From NCBI GenBank assembly GCA_019239875.1, contig JAFAZI010000119.1, positions 1 to 58,847 of the forward strand: a stretch of 58,847 bases of DNA, read 5' to 3'. Source of the DNA: Frankiaceae bacterium. Lineage in GTDB: Bacteria; Actinomycetota; Actinomycetes; JAFAQI01. Positions 25,286-34,401 of the stretch are shown here, in pieces (the stretch's first letter is position 1; every line of letters begins with the position of its first letter). Below the pieces are notes generated by a model that saw nothing but the letters and a program-made list of their open reading frames with translations, did not search any database and was not told the DNA's origin. Made by a program: the position numbers and the translations under genes.

Positions 25286-27169
25286 GTGAGTCAGTCCTCC
25301 GGAAACCAGGTCTCCGAGAAGCAGGCCCGCCAGGTCGCCGAAGCCGCCCGCGAGAGCGAATGGACGTTGCCGAGCTTCGGCAAGGAGCTGTTCCTCGGCA
25401 ACTTCCGGCTCGACCTGATCCATCCGCAGCCGGAGCTGTCGAAGGAAGCCACCGAGAAGGGCGAGGCGTTCCTCGCCGAGCTCCGCGCCTTCCTCGAGAA
25501 CAAGGTCGATCCACTCGCGATCGAGCGCGACGCCAAGATCCCGGACGACGTGGTCGAAGGGCTCAAGCAGATCGGTGCCCTCGGGATGAAGATCCCGACG
25601 GAGTACGGCGGGCTGGGACTCTCGCAGGTGTACTACAACAAAGCGCTCGCGCTCTCCGGGCTGTGGCACAGCTCGTTGTCGACGCTGCTGTCCGCCCACC
25701 AGTCGATCGGGCTGCCGCAGCCGTTGATGCTGTTCGGGTCGGAGGAGCAGAAGAAGGAGTGGCTGCCGAAGGTCGCGCGCACCCACATCAGCGCATTCCT
25801 GCTCACCGAGCCCGACGTCGGCTCCGACCCGGCGCGGCTGGCGGTCACCGCAACGCCCAGCGAGGACGGCTCGACGTACACGATCAACGGGACGAAGCTG
25901 TGGGCGACCAACGGTGCGTTCGCCGACGTCGTGATCGTCATGGCGATGGTGCCGAAGAGTGAGGGCCACCGCGGCGGGATCACCGCGTTCATCGTCCCGT
26001 GCGACACGCCGGGGATGTCGGTCACGCACCGCAACGCGTTCATGGGCCTTCGCGGTATCGAGAACTCCGTCACCGTCTTCGACAACGTCGTCATCCCCGC
26101 GTCCAACGTGGTCGGCAAGGAAGGCATCGGTCTCAAGATCGCGCTGACGACCCTGAACACCGGGCGGCTCGCCCTCCCTGCGATCTGCGCAAGCACGACG
26201 AAGTACTGCCTGAAGATCGTGCGCGAGTGGGGAAATCAACGGGTGCAGTGGGGCATCCCCGTCGGGAAGCATGACGCGGTCGCACAGAAGATCTCGATGA
26301 TCGCGGGTACGTCGTTCGGCCTCGAGGCGATGCTCGACGTGTCCAGCCGGCTGGCCGACGAGAAGCGCAACGACATCCGGATCGAAGCCGCCCTCGCCAA
26401 GCTCTACGGCTCGGAGATGGCGTGGCTCGCCTGCGACGAGATGATCCAGGTGCGCGGCGGCCGAGGTTATGAGACTGCAGAGTCGCTGAAGGCGCGCGGC
26501 GAGAAGCCGGTCCCGGCGGAGCAGCTGCTGCGAGATGCGCGCATCAACCGCATCTTCGAAGGATCCACCGAGATCATGCATCTGCTGATCGCGCGGGAGG
26601 CGGTCGACCAGCACCTGCAGATTGCCGGCGACATCATCGAGCCGGATGTACCGATCGCCGACAAGGCGAAGACCGCTGCCAAGGCGGGCGGCTTCTACGC
26701 CCGTTGGCTTCCCAAGCTCGCCACCGGCAAGGGCACGATGCCGACGTCGTACGCCGAGTTCGGAGATCTCGCGGAGCACCTGCGCTTCGCGGAACGGAAC
26801 TCGCGAAAGCTGGCGCGCTCGACGTTCTACGGCATGAGCCGTTGGCAGGGTGCGCTGGAGAAGAAGCAGTCCTTCCTCGGCCGGATCGTCGACATTGGCG
26901 CGGAGCTGTACGCGATCGCATGCGCCTGCGTCTACGCGCAGACGCTCGCCAAGGAGGACCCCGCGAACGCGGCGCAGTACGTCGAGCTCGCTGACCTGTT
27001 CTGCAACCAGGCGCGTCGTCGCACCGACCGGCTGCTGCACGACCTGTGGTTCAACGACGATGCCGAGAACTACGACGCGGCCATGAAGATCCTCGACGGT
27101 CGGTACACGGCGTTCGAGCGAGACCTGATCGATCCTGCCGGTGAGGGTCCGCTGCTGCCTCAGGCCTGA
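25286..27169 (+). CDS. Long acyl-CoA dehydrogenase (VLCAD/ACAD9-like length)
   Basis: 627 residues from GTG 25286, with GGGAG upstream. FAD-dependent enzyme for the first step of fatty-acid beta-oxidation. N-terminal helical domain, then the beta domain with 'FLLTEPDVGSDPARLAVTAT' (substrate/FAD loop) and 'TINGTKLWATNGAFADVVIV', then the C-terminal helical domain with 'RINRIFEGSTEIMHLLIARE', whose Glu is the catalytic base. About 180 further residues past that motif make it longer than the 380-residue short-chain forms and like VLCAD-type or actinobacterial long FadE proteins. Its stop overlaps the convergent GNAT gene. Confidence 0.95.
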   Translation: MSQSSGNQVSEKQARQVAEAARESEWTLPSFGKELFLGNFRLDLIHPQPELSKEATEKGEAFLAELRAFLENKVDPLAIERDAKIPDDVVEGLKQIGALGMKIPTEYGGLGLSQVYYNKALALSGLWHSSLSTLLSAHQSIGLPQPLMLFGSEEQKKEWLPKVARTHISAFLLTEPDVGSDPARLAVTATPSEDGSTYTINGTKLWATNGAFADVVIVMAMVPKSEGHRGGITAFIVPCDTPGMSVTHRNAFMGLRGIENSVTVFDNVVIPASNVVGKEGIGLKIALTTLNTGRLALPAICASTTKYCLKIVREWGNQRVQWGIPVGKHDAVAQKISMIAGTSFGLEAMLDVSSRLADEKRNDIRIEAALAKLYGSEMAWLACDEMIQVRGGRGYETAESLKARGEKPVPAEQLLRDARINRIFEGSTEIMHLLIAREAVDQHLQIAGDIIEPDVPIADKAKTAAKAGGFYARWLPKLATGKGTMPTSYAEFGDLAEHLRFAERNSRKLARSTFYGMSRWQGALEKKQSFLGRIVDIGAELYAIACACVYAQTLAKEDPANAAQYVELADLFCNQARRRTDRLLHDLWFNDDAENYDAAMKILDGRYTAFERDLIDPAGEGPLLPQA

Positions 27170-28074
27170 GCGGCGGGCGTCACCGCCGGGAACTCGTGCG
27201 AATCCCACTGGGAGAGCACGCTCATGCCAACCGACTCGTAGAGCCGGACCGCGCCGGTCGGGTTGGCGCTGTCGACGAACAGCGCCGCTCGCGGCAGGCC
27301 ACGTCTGGTGAACTCGGCGAAGGCGGTCCGCAGCAGGTCGCGGCCGAGCCCGCGGCCGCGGTACGGGCGTCGCACTCCGAGCGTTGCGACGAAGCCCTCC
27401 CCGTCGCTACCGGCGCCGATCAACGCCGCCGCTGGCTCTCCCGCCACGTCTACGAGCCAGATCAGGGACGGGTCGAAGCTCTCCCGATCGCGGAGGTGGC
27501 GGACCCATTCGCCGTACTCCGTCTTGGCCGGCTCCCAGTGGTCCTGGAACGCCTCAGTCACGACGGCATGCACCTGGCGCAGGTCGGCATCCGTGTCCGA
27601 CACCCTGCGGGCCGACGCGTCGCCCGACCACTCGACCGGGTCCGTCGGCCCGGGCAGCTCGACCGCCATCTTGTAGAAGTAGCGCACGACCTGCGCCCCA
27701 TGCGAGCGGAGGACGGCGGACTTCTCGGCCGCTGTCGCATTGACGAACACCTGCAGCTTGCGCCCCGCCGGGTCCGTGGCCTGCGCCCGCAGCAGCTGCT
27801 CGATCAGCGGTACGGCGATCTGTGGATCCAATCCAGGCCGGACGAAGAACTCGCCGGACTGGCTCGGTCGTGCCGGGTTCCGTTCGATCCAGACCAGAGC
27901 CTGATAGGTGCCGGCATCGTCGACGAGCGCCCATGCCCCCGAGCCGTCGGCGGCCAGCCCGGCGCGAACGTCGTCCCGCGTCAAATCCACCTCGCCGCTG
28001 TCGGCGATGTCGCAGACGCTGGTGAGGGCGTGGATTTGATCCAGGTCCGCCAGGCCGACCTCTTGCACCCTCAT
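27160..28074 (-). CDS. Double-domain GNAT acetyltransferase
   Basis: 304 residues with two GNAT folds in tandem. The C-terminal domain has a clear acetyl-CoA loop 'VRRPYRGRGLGRDLLRTAFA' and 'ALFVDSANPTGAVRLYESVG'; the N-terminal domain is degenerate. This architecture is shared with mycothiol synthase MshD, but the acceptor here is unknown. Its start overlaps the stop of a paralogous GNAT gene (ATGA, 28071-28074), so both are made together. The last ten bases overlap the acyl-CoA dehydrogenase stop inside the palindrome CTCAGGCCTGAG. Confidence 0.9.
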   Translation of the reverse strand: MRVQEVGLADLDQIHALTSVCDIADSGEVDLTRDDVRAGLAADGSGAWALVDDAGTYQALVWIERNPARPSQSGEFFVRPGLDPQIAVPLIEQLLRAQATDPAGRKLQVFVNATAAEKSAVLRSHGAQVVRYFYKMAVELPGPTDPVEWSGDASARRVSDTDADLRQVHAVVTEAFQDHWEPAKTEYGEWVRHLRDRESFDPSLIWLVDVAGEPAAALIGAGSDGEGFVATLGVRRPYRGRGLGRDLLRTAFAEFTRRGLPRAALFVDSANPTGAVRLYESVGMSVLSQWDSHEFPAVTPAAQA

Positions 28075-28982
28075 CGCAACGGGTCCAGCTCATACCGCAT
28101 GCCGTTGCGATGCATCGCCATCCCGACCGACTCGTACAGCGCGAGCGCATTGGGGTTTGCCGCGTCCACCCCCAGCGTCACTCGCGTGACCCCGCGCCGC
28201 TCGAACTCGGCGAACGTGGTCAGCAGCAAGGCACGGGCGAGGCCGCGACCGCGGAACTGTCGCAGCGTGCCGAGCGTGTCGACATGGCCGTGGTTCGGCA
28301 GCGTCCCGCTGTAGACGGCAGCGGCCGGCTCGCCGTCGACGGTGGCGAGCCAGAACAGCGAGAGGTCCGGGCAGAACCCCGAGACGACGCTGTGGTGCCA
28401 GGCGTCGTACGCCGTCGCCTCGTGCCCGAAGTGGTCGGTGAACGCGGTGTCCACGATGCGATGGACGGTGCGGAGGTCGGCCTCCGAGTCGTCGATCCCG
28501 CGGATCTCGACCCCTGGGCCGAGATCGGGCACCGGAGGCCGCGGTGTCTGAGTGAAGTCGACGAGCATCCGGTAGTAACGCCGGATCACCCGACCACCAG
28601 CTGCTTCGAGGAGTCCGATCTTGGCGTCTTCTCGGCTGTCGGTGAACACCCAGAGCTTTCGGTCCGGTGCGACGGCCGCCGCTTGCTGACGGAGCCAGTC
28701 CAGCAGCGCGCCCGCCACCTCAGGCGCGGCTTCCCGGCGTACGACGACATCACCCCAGACGGTCTCGTGCCCGTCGAAGTACTCCACCCACGCATAACCC
28801 GCGAGCCCACCCGTCGGCCGGTCGATGCCGACCGTGGTCATCGTCGGTGAGCTGAGATCCGCTGCGATCTCCTCGTGCGTCGTGTTGGGCTCGCCCACCT
28901 CGGCGAGGTCGCGCGCTAGGCACAGATCCAGCAACGCGTCGCCGTCGGGCGGCGAGAGCGGTCGAATGGCGGCGGTCAGCAC
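28071..28982 (-). CDS. Double-domain GNAT acetyltransferase (paralogue)
   Basis: About 303 residues from GTG 28982; the longer frame upstream runs antisense through bpa and is discarded. Two GNAT-like domains; the C-terminal one has 'LRQFRGRGLARALLLTTFAE' and 'VTLGVDAANPNALALYESVG'. It shares layout and motifs with the downstream partner ('YYRMLVDF', 'ALYESVGM'), indicating tandem duplication. Divergent from bpa with a 60-base gap. Confidence 0.9.
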   Translation of the reverse strand: MLTAAIRPLSPPDGDALLDLCLARDLAEVGEPNTTHEEIAADLSSPTMTTVGIDRPTGGLAGYAWVEYFDGHETVWGDVVVRREAAPEVAGALLDWLRQQAAAVAPDRKLWVFTDSREDAKIGLLEAAGGRVIRRYYRMLVDFTQTPRPPVPDLGPGVEIRGIDDSEADLRTVHRIVDTAFTDHFGHEATAYDAWHHSVVSGFCPDLSLFWLATVDGEPAAAVYSGTLPNHGHVDTLGTLRQFRGRGLARALLLTTFAEFERRGVTRVTLGVDAANPNALALYESVGMAMHRNGMRYELDPLR

Positions 28983-29042
28983 TCCGACAGGGTTCCTTAC
29001 CCTGGGGCGGGTAGCCACTGGGTTTCTGGAGACGATGAACTG

Positions 29043-29579
29043 ATGACCGCACCGACCGAGCACCCCGAGCCGTTCCGCGTCGTCACGGTCGGCCCTGACG
29101 GGTCGCCGATCGAGGACGACCAGAACCTCCCCGCGACCGAGGCCTCCAACGGCAACGACGAGATGGTCGCCGAGATGGTCGAACAGCCCGCGAAGGTGAT
29201 GCGGATCGGTTCGATGATCAAGCAGCTCCTCGAGGAGGTCCGTGCCGCTCCGCTGGACGACGCGAGCCGCAAGCGACTTCGCGAGATCCACCAGAGCTCG
29301 ATCGAGGAGCTTGCCTCCGGCCTCGCCCCGGACCTTCGGGACGAGCTCGCGCGGCTCAGCCTGCCGTTCACCGGCGACGAGATCCCCTCCGATGCTGAGC
29401 TGCGGATCGCGCAGGCGCAGCTCGTCGGCTGGCTCGAGGGCCTGTTTCACGGCATCCAGGCGACGCTGTTTGCGCAACAGATGGCCGCCCGCGCGCAACT
29501 CGAGGAGATGCGGCAGCGCGCGCTGCCGCCCGGCGGCCAGGGCCAAGCAGGGGGTCCCGGGTCCGGCTTGTATCTCTGA
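29043..29579 (+). CDS. bpa: Bacterial proteasome activator Bpa/PafE
   Basis: 178 residues, ATG start with TGGAG upstream. The helical core ('MRIGSMIKQLLEEVRAAPLD' to 'FHGIQATLFAQQMAARAQLE') builds the dodecameric ring known for Mycobacterium Bpa. The last residues 'GSGLYL' give the hydrophobic-Tyr-X motif that docks into the 20S proteasome and opens its gate, allowing ATP-independent degradation of unfolded proteins. Acidic N-terminus and Gly/Gln-rich tail before the motif are typical. Its presence implies a prcBA proteasome elsewhere in this genome. Confidence 0.96.
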   Translation: MTAPTEHPEPFRVVTVGPDGSPIEDDQNLPATEASNGNDEMVAEMVEQPAKVMRIGSMIKQLLEEVRAAPLDDASRKRLREIHQSSIEELASGLAPDLRDELARLSLPFTGDEIPSDAELRIAQAQLVGWLEGLFHGIQATLFAQQMAARAQLEEMRQRALPPGGQGQAGGPGSGLYL

Positions 29580-29635
29580 GGAGAATCAGACTTTCGGACG
29601 ACGCATCAACGACTGCGGTACGGCAGACTCTTCTG

Positions 29636-30616
29636 ATGCCTTATGCCCTGCTTGGAATGACGCACGCCGACGCGTGGAGCGCCCATACCGCGACGATGAG
29701 CGCCCAGCTCCCGATGTCGTTCTTCCAGGCGATCGTCATCGGTCTGATGCAGGGCGTGACCGAGCTGTTCCCGGTGTCGAGCCTGGGCCACTCGGTCCTG
29801 ATCCCGAACTGGATCGGCGGCAGTTGGGCCTCGCTCGTCGGGAACGAGTCGACCGCCGAGTCGCCGTACCTCGCGTTCATCGTCGTGCTGCACGTCGCCA
29901 CCGCGCTGGCGCTGCTGCTGTTCTTCTGGCGCGAGTGGATCGCGATCATCCATGGCCTGTTCCGATCGATCGCACGACGGAAGATCGAAACCGTGCACGA
30001 GCGGATGGCCTGGCTACTCGTCATCTCGACGATCCCGGCTGGCATCACCGGCCTGCTGCTCGAACACACGCTCCGCACCATCTTCGCGAAGCCGCTCGCC
30101 GCAGCGATCTTCCTCACGGTGAACAGCTTCATCCTCTTCGGCGGCGAGAAGCTCCGAGTGCGCGCCTACGCGGCCGGCGGACGTGAGGCATCCCACGACG
30201 GCGGCGACGCCTCCGGTGAGGAGCTCGATGCTGCCGTGGTCGAGCGCGTGCGACCAGGAGACGCCGCGTGGATCGGGCTCGCCCAGGTCGGCGCGCTGTT
30301 CGCCGGCGTCAGCCGATCCGGCATCACGATGGTGGCGGGACTGGCCCGCGGCCTCGATCACGAGCAGGCGGTGCGATTCACGTTCCTGCTCGCGACCCCG
30401 ATCATCTTCGCCGCGGGCGTCCTCAAGATCCCGGACTTCACAGGGACGCTCGGCGAAGGGATCCGGCTACAGGCACTCGCCGGTGCCGGTGCCGCGTTCG
30501 TCGGAGCGTTGTTCGCCACGACGTTCCTCACCAGGTACTTCCGGTCCAACAAGCTGACGCCGTTCGCGATCTACTGCTTTCTCTTCGGCGTCGCGTCGAT
30601 CATTCGGTTCGCCTGA
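29636..30616 (+). CDS. uppP: Undecaprenyl-diphosphatase
   Basis: 326 residues. Polytopic membrane enzyme that recycles undecaprenyl diphosphate to the monophosphate for peptidoglycan and glycan synthesis. The two active-site regions are visible: 'GLMQGVTELFPVSSLGHSVL' (Glu-rich region) and 'ALFAGVSRSGITMVAGLARG'. A cytoplasmic insert of about 35 residues (AAGGREASHDGGDASGEELD) is longer than in E. coli BacA. The start is uncertain: ATG 29636 gives about 26 extra residues before MSFFQAIVIGL, and no ribosome site is evident for either. Confidence 0.95.
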   Translation: MPYALLGMTHADAWSAHTATMSAQLPMSFFQAIVIGLMQGVTELFPVSSLGHSVLIPNWIGGSWASLVGNESTAESPYLAFIVVLHVATALALLLFFWREWIAIIHGLFRSIARRKIETVHERMAWLLVISTIPAGITGLLLEHTLRTIFAKPLAAAIFLTVNSFILFGGEKLRVRAYAAGGREASHDGGDASGEELDAAVVERVRPGDAAWIGLAQVGALFAGVSRSGITMVAGLARGLDHEQAVRFTFLLATPIIFAAGVLKIPDFTGTLGEGIRLQALAGAGAAFVGALFATTFLTRYFRSNKLTPFAIYCFLFGVASIIRFA

Positions 30617-30622
30617 CGCCGG

Positions 30623-32029
30623 TCAGTCGCCGTGGTGGCCGTGCCACTCATGTCCCGGCGGAATGTGCTTTTCCGGCTTCGGCGCCTTCTCGTGACCTGG
30701 CGGCTCGTGATGAACCGGCGCCACGTGATGGACCGGCGTCGGGGCTGCGACAGTCAGCGTGACGGTCGAGCCTCGCTGCAGCCGACCGGTCGGTGAGATG
30801 CCGACGACGACCGCACCCGGCTGCACGCCGGTCCCAGTGGCAAGCGGCAGGAAGCCGTGGCGGATCAGCCGCTGCGCCGCTGCGGCGTACGTCGTGCCGA
30901 TGTAACGACTCGCATGCACGGCGACCAGTTTCGGCGCGGCGGGCTTCGTCTTCGCGACGGTTGACGCCGTCTGCTTCGGGTGAGGGTGGTGCGTGGCGGC
31001 GCTGGAACTGCCGTCCGTCGCCAGTCCGATCAGAGTCGCGAGACCGATCACGGCGACGGTGATCCCGCCAACGATCGCGACCCGGCGCCACTCCAGCCAG
31101 GCCGGAACCCCAACGCCGGACGCGAGCGGGAGGTCCGTGGTGAGGTCGGCCGGTTCGAGGTCTGGGCCGGGGATGACGGCGGTGACCGGACCGGACGGGG
31201 CCGGCGCGCCGGCCGCCAGCTCACCGGCCACGCGGGCGACATCCGCGGCGGCGGGGCGCTGCGCCGGATCCTTGGCGAGACACGCCTCGATCAGGGAGGC
31301 GAGGGCGAGAGGGGTTTCGGCCGGCAGCGGCGGGGGCTCCTGATCGCGATGGGCCAACGCGGTCGCGACCTCGGTGTCGCAGTCGAACGGCGGTCGGCCG
31401 GCTACGCAGTGGTAGGCGACCACGCCGAGTGAGTAGACGTCGCTTGCCGCGGCGGCGGGCTGTCCCGCGACCTGCTCCGGCGAGATGTATCGCGCGGTCC
31501 CGACCAGGTGTCCGGTGGCCGTGAGCGCCGCTGCGTCCGCCGCGCGGGCGATGCCGAAGTCGAGGACGGTGATCCGGCCGCTCTGGTCGCGCATGAGATT
31601 CGCCGGCTTGATGTCACGGTGGACGACGCCGCGCTCGTGGGCGGTCGCGAGCGCCTCGCCGACCTGCGACAGAAGCTGCATGACGTCCTCAGCAGGCAGC
31701 GGCCCACTGGCCATCACCTCGTCGAGGGACTGACCCGCGACCAGCTCCATGCTGATGTAGGAGAGCTGCTCACCGTCGTCGCCGGTCGCGGAGCCGACGT
31801 CGTACACATCGACGACGTGCGGGTTGTCCACGGATGCTGCGGCTCGTGCCTCGGCGAGGAGCCGTTGGTGAAACACCGGGTCCGCGGCGTACTCCGGCTT
31901 GACGAGTTTGGTGGCAACCTTGCGATTGAGAGCCTGGTCGTCCGCGATCCAGACCTCACCCATGCCCCCGATGGCAACACGTGAAATCAGGCGGTACCGG
32001 CTCGCAATCAACGAGCCCGATCGGTACAT
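30623..32029 (-). CDS. Membrane Ser/Thr protein kinase with one PASTA domain and a His-rich tail
   Basis: 468 residues, ATG with AGGGGA upstream. Kinase domain 10-275: Gly loop 'VAIGGMGEVW', ATP Lys K41 in 'VATKLVK', 'VVHRDIKPANLM' catalytic loop, 'VLDFGIAR' DFG motif and 'TARYISPEQ'. One membrane helix at about 316-335 and one extracytoplasmic PASTA repeat (about 365-430), which in PknB-type kinases senses peptidoglycan. The tail is unusual: His/Pro-rich, with 'HHVAPVHHEPPGHEK' and ending 'PPGHEWHGHHGD', a likely metal-binding stretch. It is not the pknA/pknB of the fhaA-pstP cluster. Confidence 0.94.
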   Translation of the reverse strand: MYRSGSLIASRYRLISRVAIGGMGEVWIADDQALNRKVATKLVKPEYAADPVFHQRLLAEARAAASVDNPHVVDVYDVGSATGDDGEQLSYISMELVAGQSLDEVMASGPLPAEDVMQLLSQVGEALATAHERGVVHRDIKPANLMRDQSGRITVLDFGIARAADAAALTATGHLVGTARYISPEQVAGQPAAAASDVYSLGVVAYHCVAGRPPFDCDTEVATALAHRDQEPPPLPAETPLALASLIEACLAKDPAQRPAAADVARVAGELAAGAPAPSGPVTAVIPGPDLEPADLTTDLPLASGVGVPAWLEWRRVAIVGGITVAVIGLATLIGLATDGSSSAATHHPHPKQTASTVAKTKPAAPKLVAVHASRYIGTTYAAAAQRLIRHGFLPLATGTGVQPGAVVVGISPTGRLQRGSTVTLTVAAPTPVHHVAPVHHEPPGHEKAPKPEKHIPPGHEWHGHHGD

Positions 32030-32104
32030 GGCGTCCCCTTATGCGGCCAATTGACCTTGGGTCCATACCCCGGGAGAGGCCCGGTCACGCGCCGAACCGA
32101 CTTC

Positions 32105-32905
32105 TCAGGCCGGTGCGAACCACCGCTCGAGCACCTGGGCGACGCCGTCCTCGTCGTTCGACGCGGTGACCTCGTCAGCGACGGCCAGCACGTCGGGATG
32201 CGCGTTGGCGACACCGACCCCCAGTCCGGCCCACTGGATCATCTCGATGTCGTTGGGCATGTCGCCGAATGCGACCACGTCTCGCGCCGACAGGCCGCGC
32301 TCGCTGACGAGCTCCGCGAGGGTGGCCGCCTTGGTGATGCCGACGGCACTCACCTCGAGCAATCCGTCGATGGACGAGTGCGTCAGGTTGGCCACGTCTG
32401 CGCCGAGCACCTCGCGGGCCAGGGCCAGCAGCTCGTCCGAGGAGATGCCTTCGACGCGGGCGAGCAGCTTCGACATCGGTGATGCCATCAGGTCGTCGAT
32501 CTCGCCCACGCGGGTGTTGGGTTCGGGGGTCCAGCGCGGGTGGTACGACGACTCGTGCGCGAACTTCCCGTCGACCCGCTCGATCGCGAAGCCGATGCCA
32601 GGGACGCCGGCGCGCAGCGCCGCGACAACCTCGCGCACGACGTGAGCGTCAATGGGGTGCGACCCGATGACGGTCTCCGTCGTCAGGTCGTACACCAAGG
32701 CGCCGTTCGCACAGATCGCCAGGCCGTGATGGCCGGTCGCGTCAGCGATCCCGCCGAGCCAGCGGGGTGGCCGGCCAGTCACGATGACGACCAGCGCGCC
32801 GTCATCGGCAGCGGCGGTGAGCGCCGTACGCGTCCGGTCGGAGATGGTTCCGTCGCTTCGAATCACCGTGCCGTCGAGGTCGGTCGCGACCACGCGGGGC
32901 GTCAC
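32105..32905 (-). CDS. HAD-superfamily phosphatase (Cof/SupH type)
   Basis: About 266 residues from GTG 32905, 7 bases after the serS stop, so cotranscribed with serS. Motif I 'VVATDLDGTVI', motif II 'VIVTGRPPRW', motif III Lys in 'AVGITKAATLAELV' and motif IV 'VVAFGDMPNDIEMI'. The large cap between motifs II and III makes it class IIB (Cof-like), which dephosphorylate sugar phosphates or flavin/pyridoxal phosphates. Specific substrate not inferable. Confidence 0.92.
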   Translation of the reverse strand: MTPRVVATDLDGTVIRSDGTISDRTRTALTAAADDGALVVIVTGRPPRWLGGIADATGHHGLAICANGALVYDLTTETVIGSHPIDAHVVREVVAALRAGVPGIGFAIERVDGKFAHESSYHPRWTPEPNTRVGEIDDLMASPMSKLLARVEGISSDELLALAREVLGADVANLTHSSIDGLLEVSAVGITKAATLAELVSERGLSARDVVAFGDMPNDIEMIQWAGLGVGVANAHPDVLAVADEVTASNDEDGVAQVLERWFAPA

Positions 32906-32912
32906 GCCAGGG

Positions 32913-34175
32913 TCACGCGGGCTCGAGCACGTCGCGGCCACCCAGGTGTGGGCGGAGGGCCACGGGAACATGCACCGAGCCGTCGGCCTGCTGATGCACC
33001 TCGAGCAGGCAGGCAATCGTGCGCGCGATCGCGCACAGGGTCCCGTTCAGCGTTGCGACCGGGGCCGGGCCGCTGTCAGTCCGGTAGCGCACGGCGAGGC
33101 GACGCGACTGGAACGTCGCGCAGTTCGACGTGGAGGTCAGCTCTCGATAGCGGCCCTGCGAGGGAAACCAGGCCTCGCAGTCGAACTTGCGGGCGGCACT
33201 CGCGCCAAGATCGCCGGTGGCGATGTCGAGGACCTGGAACGGCAGCTCGAGCTTGGTGAGAAAGGCCTTCTCCCACTCAAGGAGCCGCAGGTGCTCAGCC
33301 CTCGCCGCCTCAGGCGGCACGAACGAGAACATCTCGACCTTGTCGAACCAGTGCACCCGGATGATGCCTTTGGTGTCCTGGCCGTACGACCCTGCCTCGC
33401 GGCGGAAGCAGGACGAGAACCCGGCATAGCGCAGCGGCAGCGACGCCGAGTCGAGCACCTCGTTCGAGTGCATCGCCGCGAGCGCGACCTCACTGGTGCC
33501 GACCAGGTAGAGGTCGTCGCCCTCCAGCCGGTAGACCTCAGGTGCGTGGGCGCCCAGGAAGCCGGTGCCCTCCATCGCCTCCGGGCGGACGAGGGCCGGT
33601 GCGACGACCGGGATGAAGCCCGCGGCGACCGCCTGCTCCATCGCGAGGTTCACCAACGCGAATTCGAGCAGCGCACCCACGCCGGTGAGGAAGTAGAACC
33701 GCGCGCCGCTGACCTTGGCGCCTCGCTCAAGATCGATGGCCCGAAGCGCCGTACCGATCGCGACGTGGTCCTTGACCTCGAAGTCGTATGCAGGGACCTC
33801 GCCGACGGTCTCGATCACGACCGAGTCGGGCTCGCCGCCGACCGGCGCCTCCGGCTCGACCAGGTTCGCGATCGCGTAGGCGGCTCGGTGCAGGGCGGCT
33901 TCGGCTTCGGCTTGTTCGGCCTCCGCCGCCTTGACGTCCTCCTTGAGCTGCTTGGCTCGCTCGATCATCGCGGGCCGCTCGTCGGCCGATGCGGACTGGA
34001 TGGCTTTGCTTGCCGCGTTGGACTCGGCACGGAGTGTGTCTGCGCGGGTCACCGCGGCCCGGCGCCGCTCATCGGCAGCGAGAGCGCGGTCCACCGTCTC
34101 GGCGTCCTCGCCACGCGCGCGCTGGCTGCTTCGAAACTCATCCGGCGCGTCTCGAAGCGCTCGCAGGTCGATCAC
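32913..34175 (-). CDS. serS: Seryl-tRNA synthetase
   Basis: 420 residues from GTG 34175 ('[14 protein letters not shown]'), the normal length; the extra upstream frame is not conserved. The N-terminal coiled-coil arm (about 30-105, Ala/Glu-rich heptads) grips tRNA-Ser. Class II motif 2 is '[20 protein letters not shown]', followed by '[14 protein letters not shown]'; motif 3 is '[20 protein letters not shown]', a close variant of the usual NGxxxAxxRxxxxxLE. The matching tRNA-Ser(TGA) gene is at 7.5 kb. First gene of an operon with the HAD phosphatase. Confidence 0.97.
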   Translation of the reverse strand: MIDLRALRDAPDEFRSSQRARGEDAETVDRALAADERRRAAVTRADTLRAESNAASKAIQSASADERPAMIERAKQLKEDVKAAEAEQAEAEAALHRAAYAIANLVEPEAPVGGEPDSVVIETVGEVPAYDFEVKDHVAIGTALRAIDLERGAKVSGARFYFLTGVGALLEFALVNLAMEQAVAAGFIPVVAPALVRPEAMEGTGFLGAHAPEVYRLEGDDLYLVGTSEVALAAMHSNEVLDSASLPLRYAGFSSCFRREAGSYGQDTKGIIRVHWFDKVEMFSFVPPEAARAEHLRLLEWEKAFLTKLELPFQVLDIATGDLGASAARKFDCEAWFPSQGRYRELTSTSNCATFQSRRLAVRYRTDSGPAPVATLNGTLCAIARTIACLLEVHQQADGSVHVPVALRPHLGGRDVLEPA

Positions 34176-34330
34176 GTTGCGCAGGTTAGTAGTCGCGCCG
34201 GTCGGACTCCTAGTCGAAATCCCGTCGGCGGCACCGAGGAGCACGGTCGGCCGGGCAGAAATTCTGATGGTGAATTGATCTGCGATGTCCCTCGACTAAC
34301 CCATCCAAAATGGGGCATTCTGATGTGTAC

Positions 34331-34360
34331 AGGACCCCCGCGGCTGGGCGCGGGGGTCCT
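34331..34360. terminator. Hairpin terminator downstream of pheA
   Basis: 12-bp perfect stem AGGACCCCCGCG (34331-34342), loop GCTGGG, CGCGGGGGTCCT (34349-34360), 42 bases past the pheA stop on the minus strand and ahead of serS. The remainder of 34176-34401 shows no gene and holds the serS promoter region. Confidence 0.85.
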
Positions 34361-34401
34361 GCTGTCGTCCGGGGTGGTGGCAGCGACCTGTCAGGCTGCA
34401 G

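Noticed and set aside
25268-27208. 646-codon antisense frame opposite the acyl-CoA dehydrogenase
   Set aside because: Mirror of a strongly supported gene; Arg/Val/Asp-rich translation without motifs, typical of the third-position GC shadow.
28983-29546. N-terminal extension of the GNAT protein at 28071-28982
   Set aside because: It runs antisense through bpa and has no GNAT-like sequence; GTG 28982 gives the normal length.
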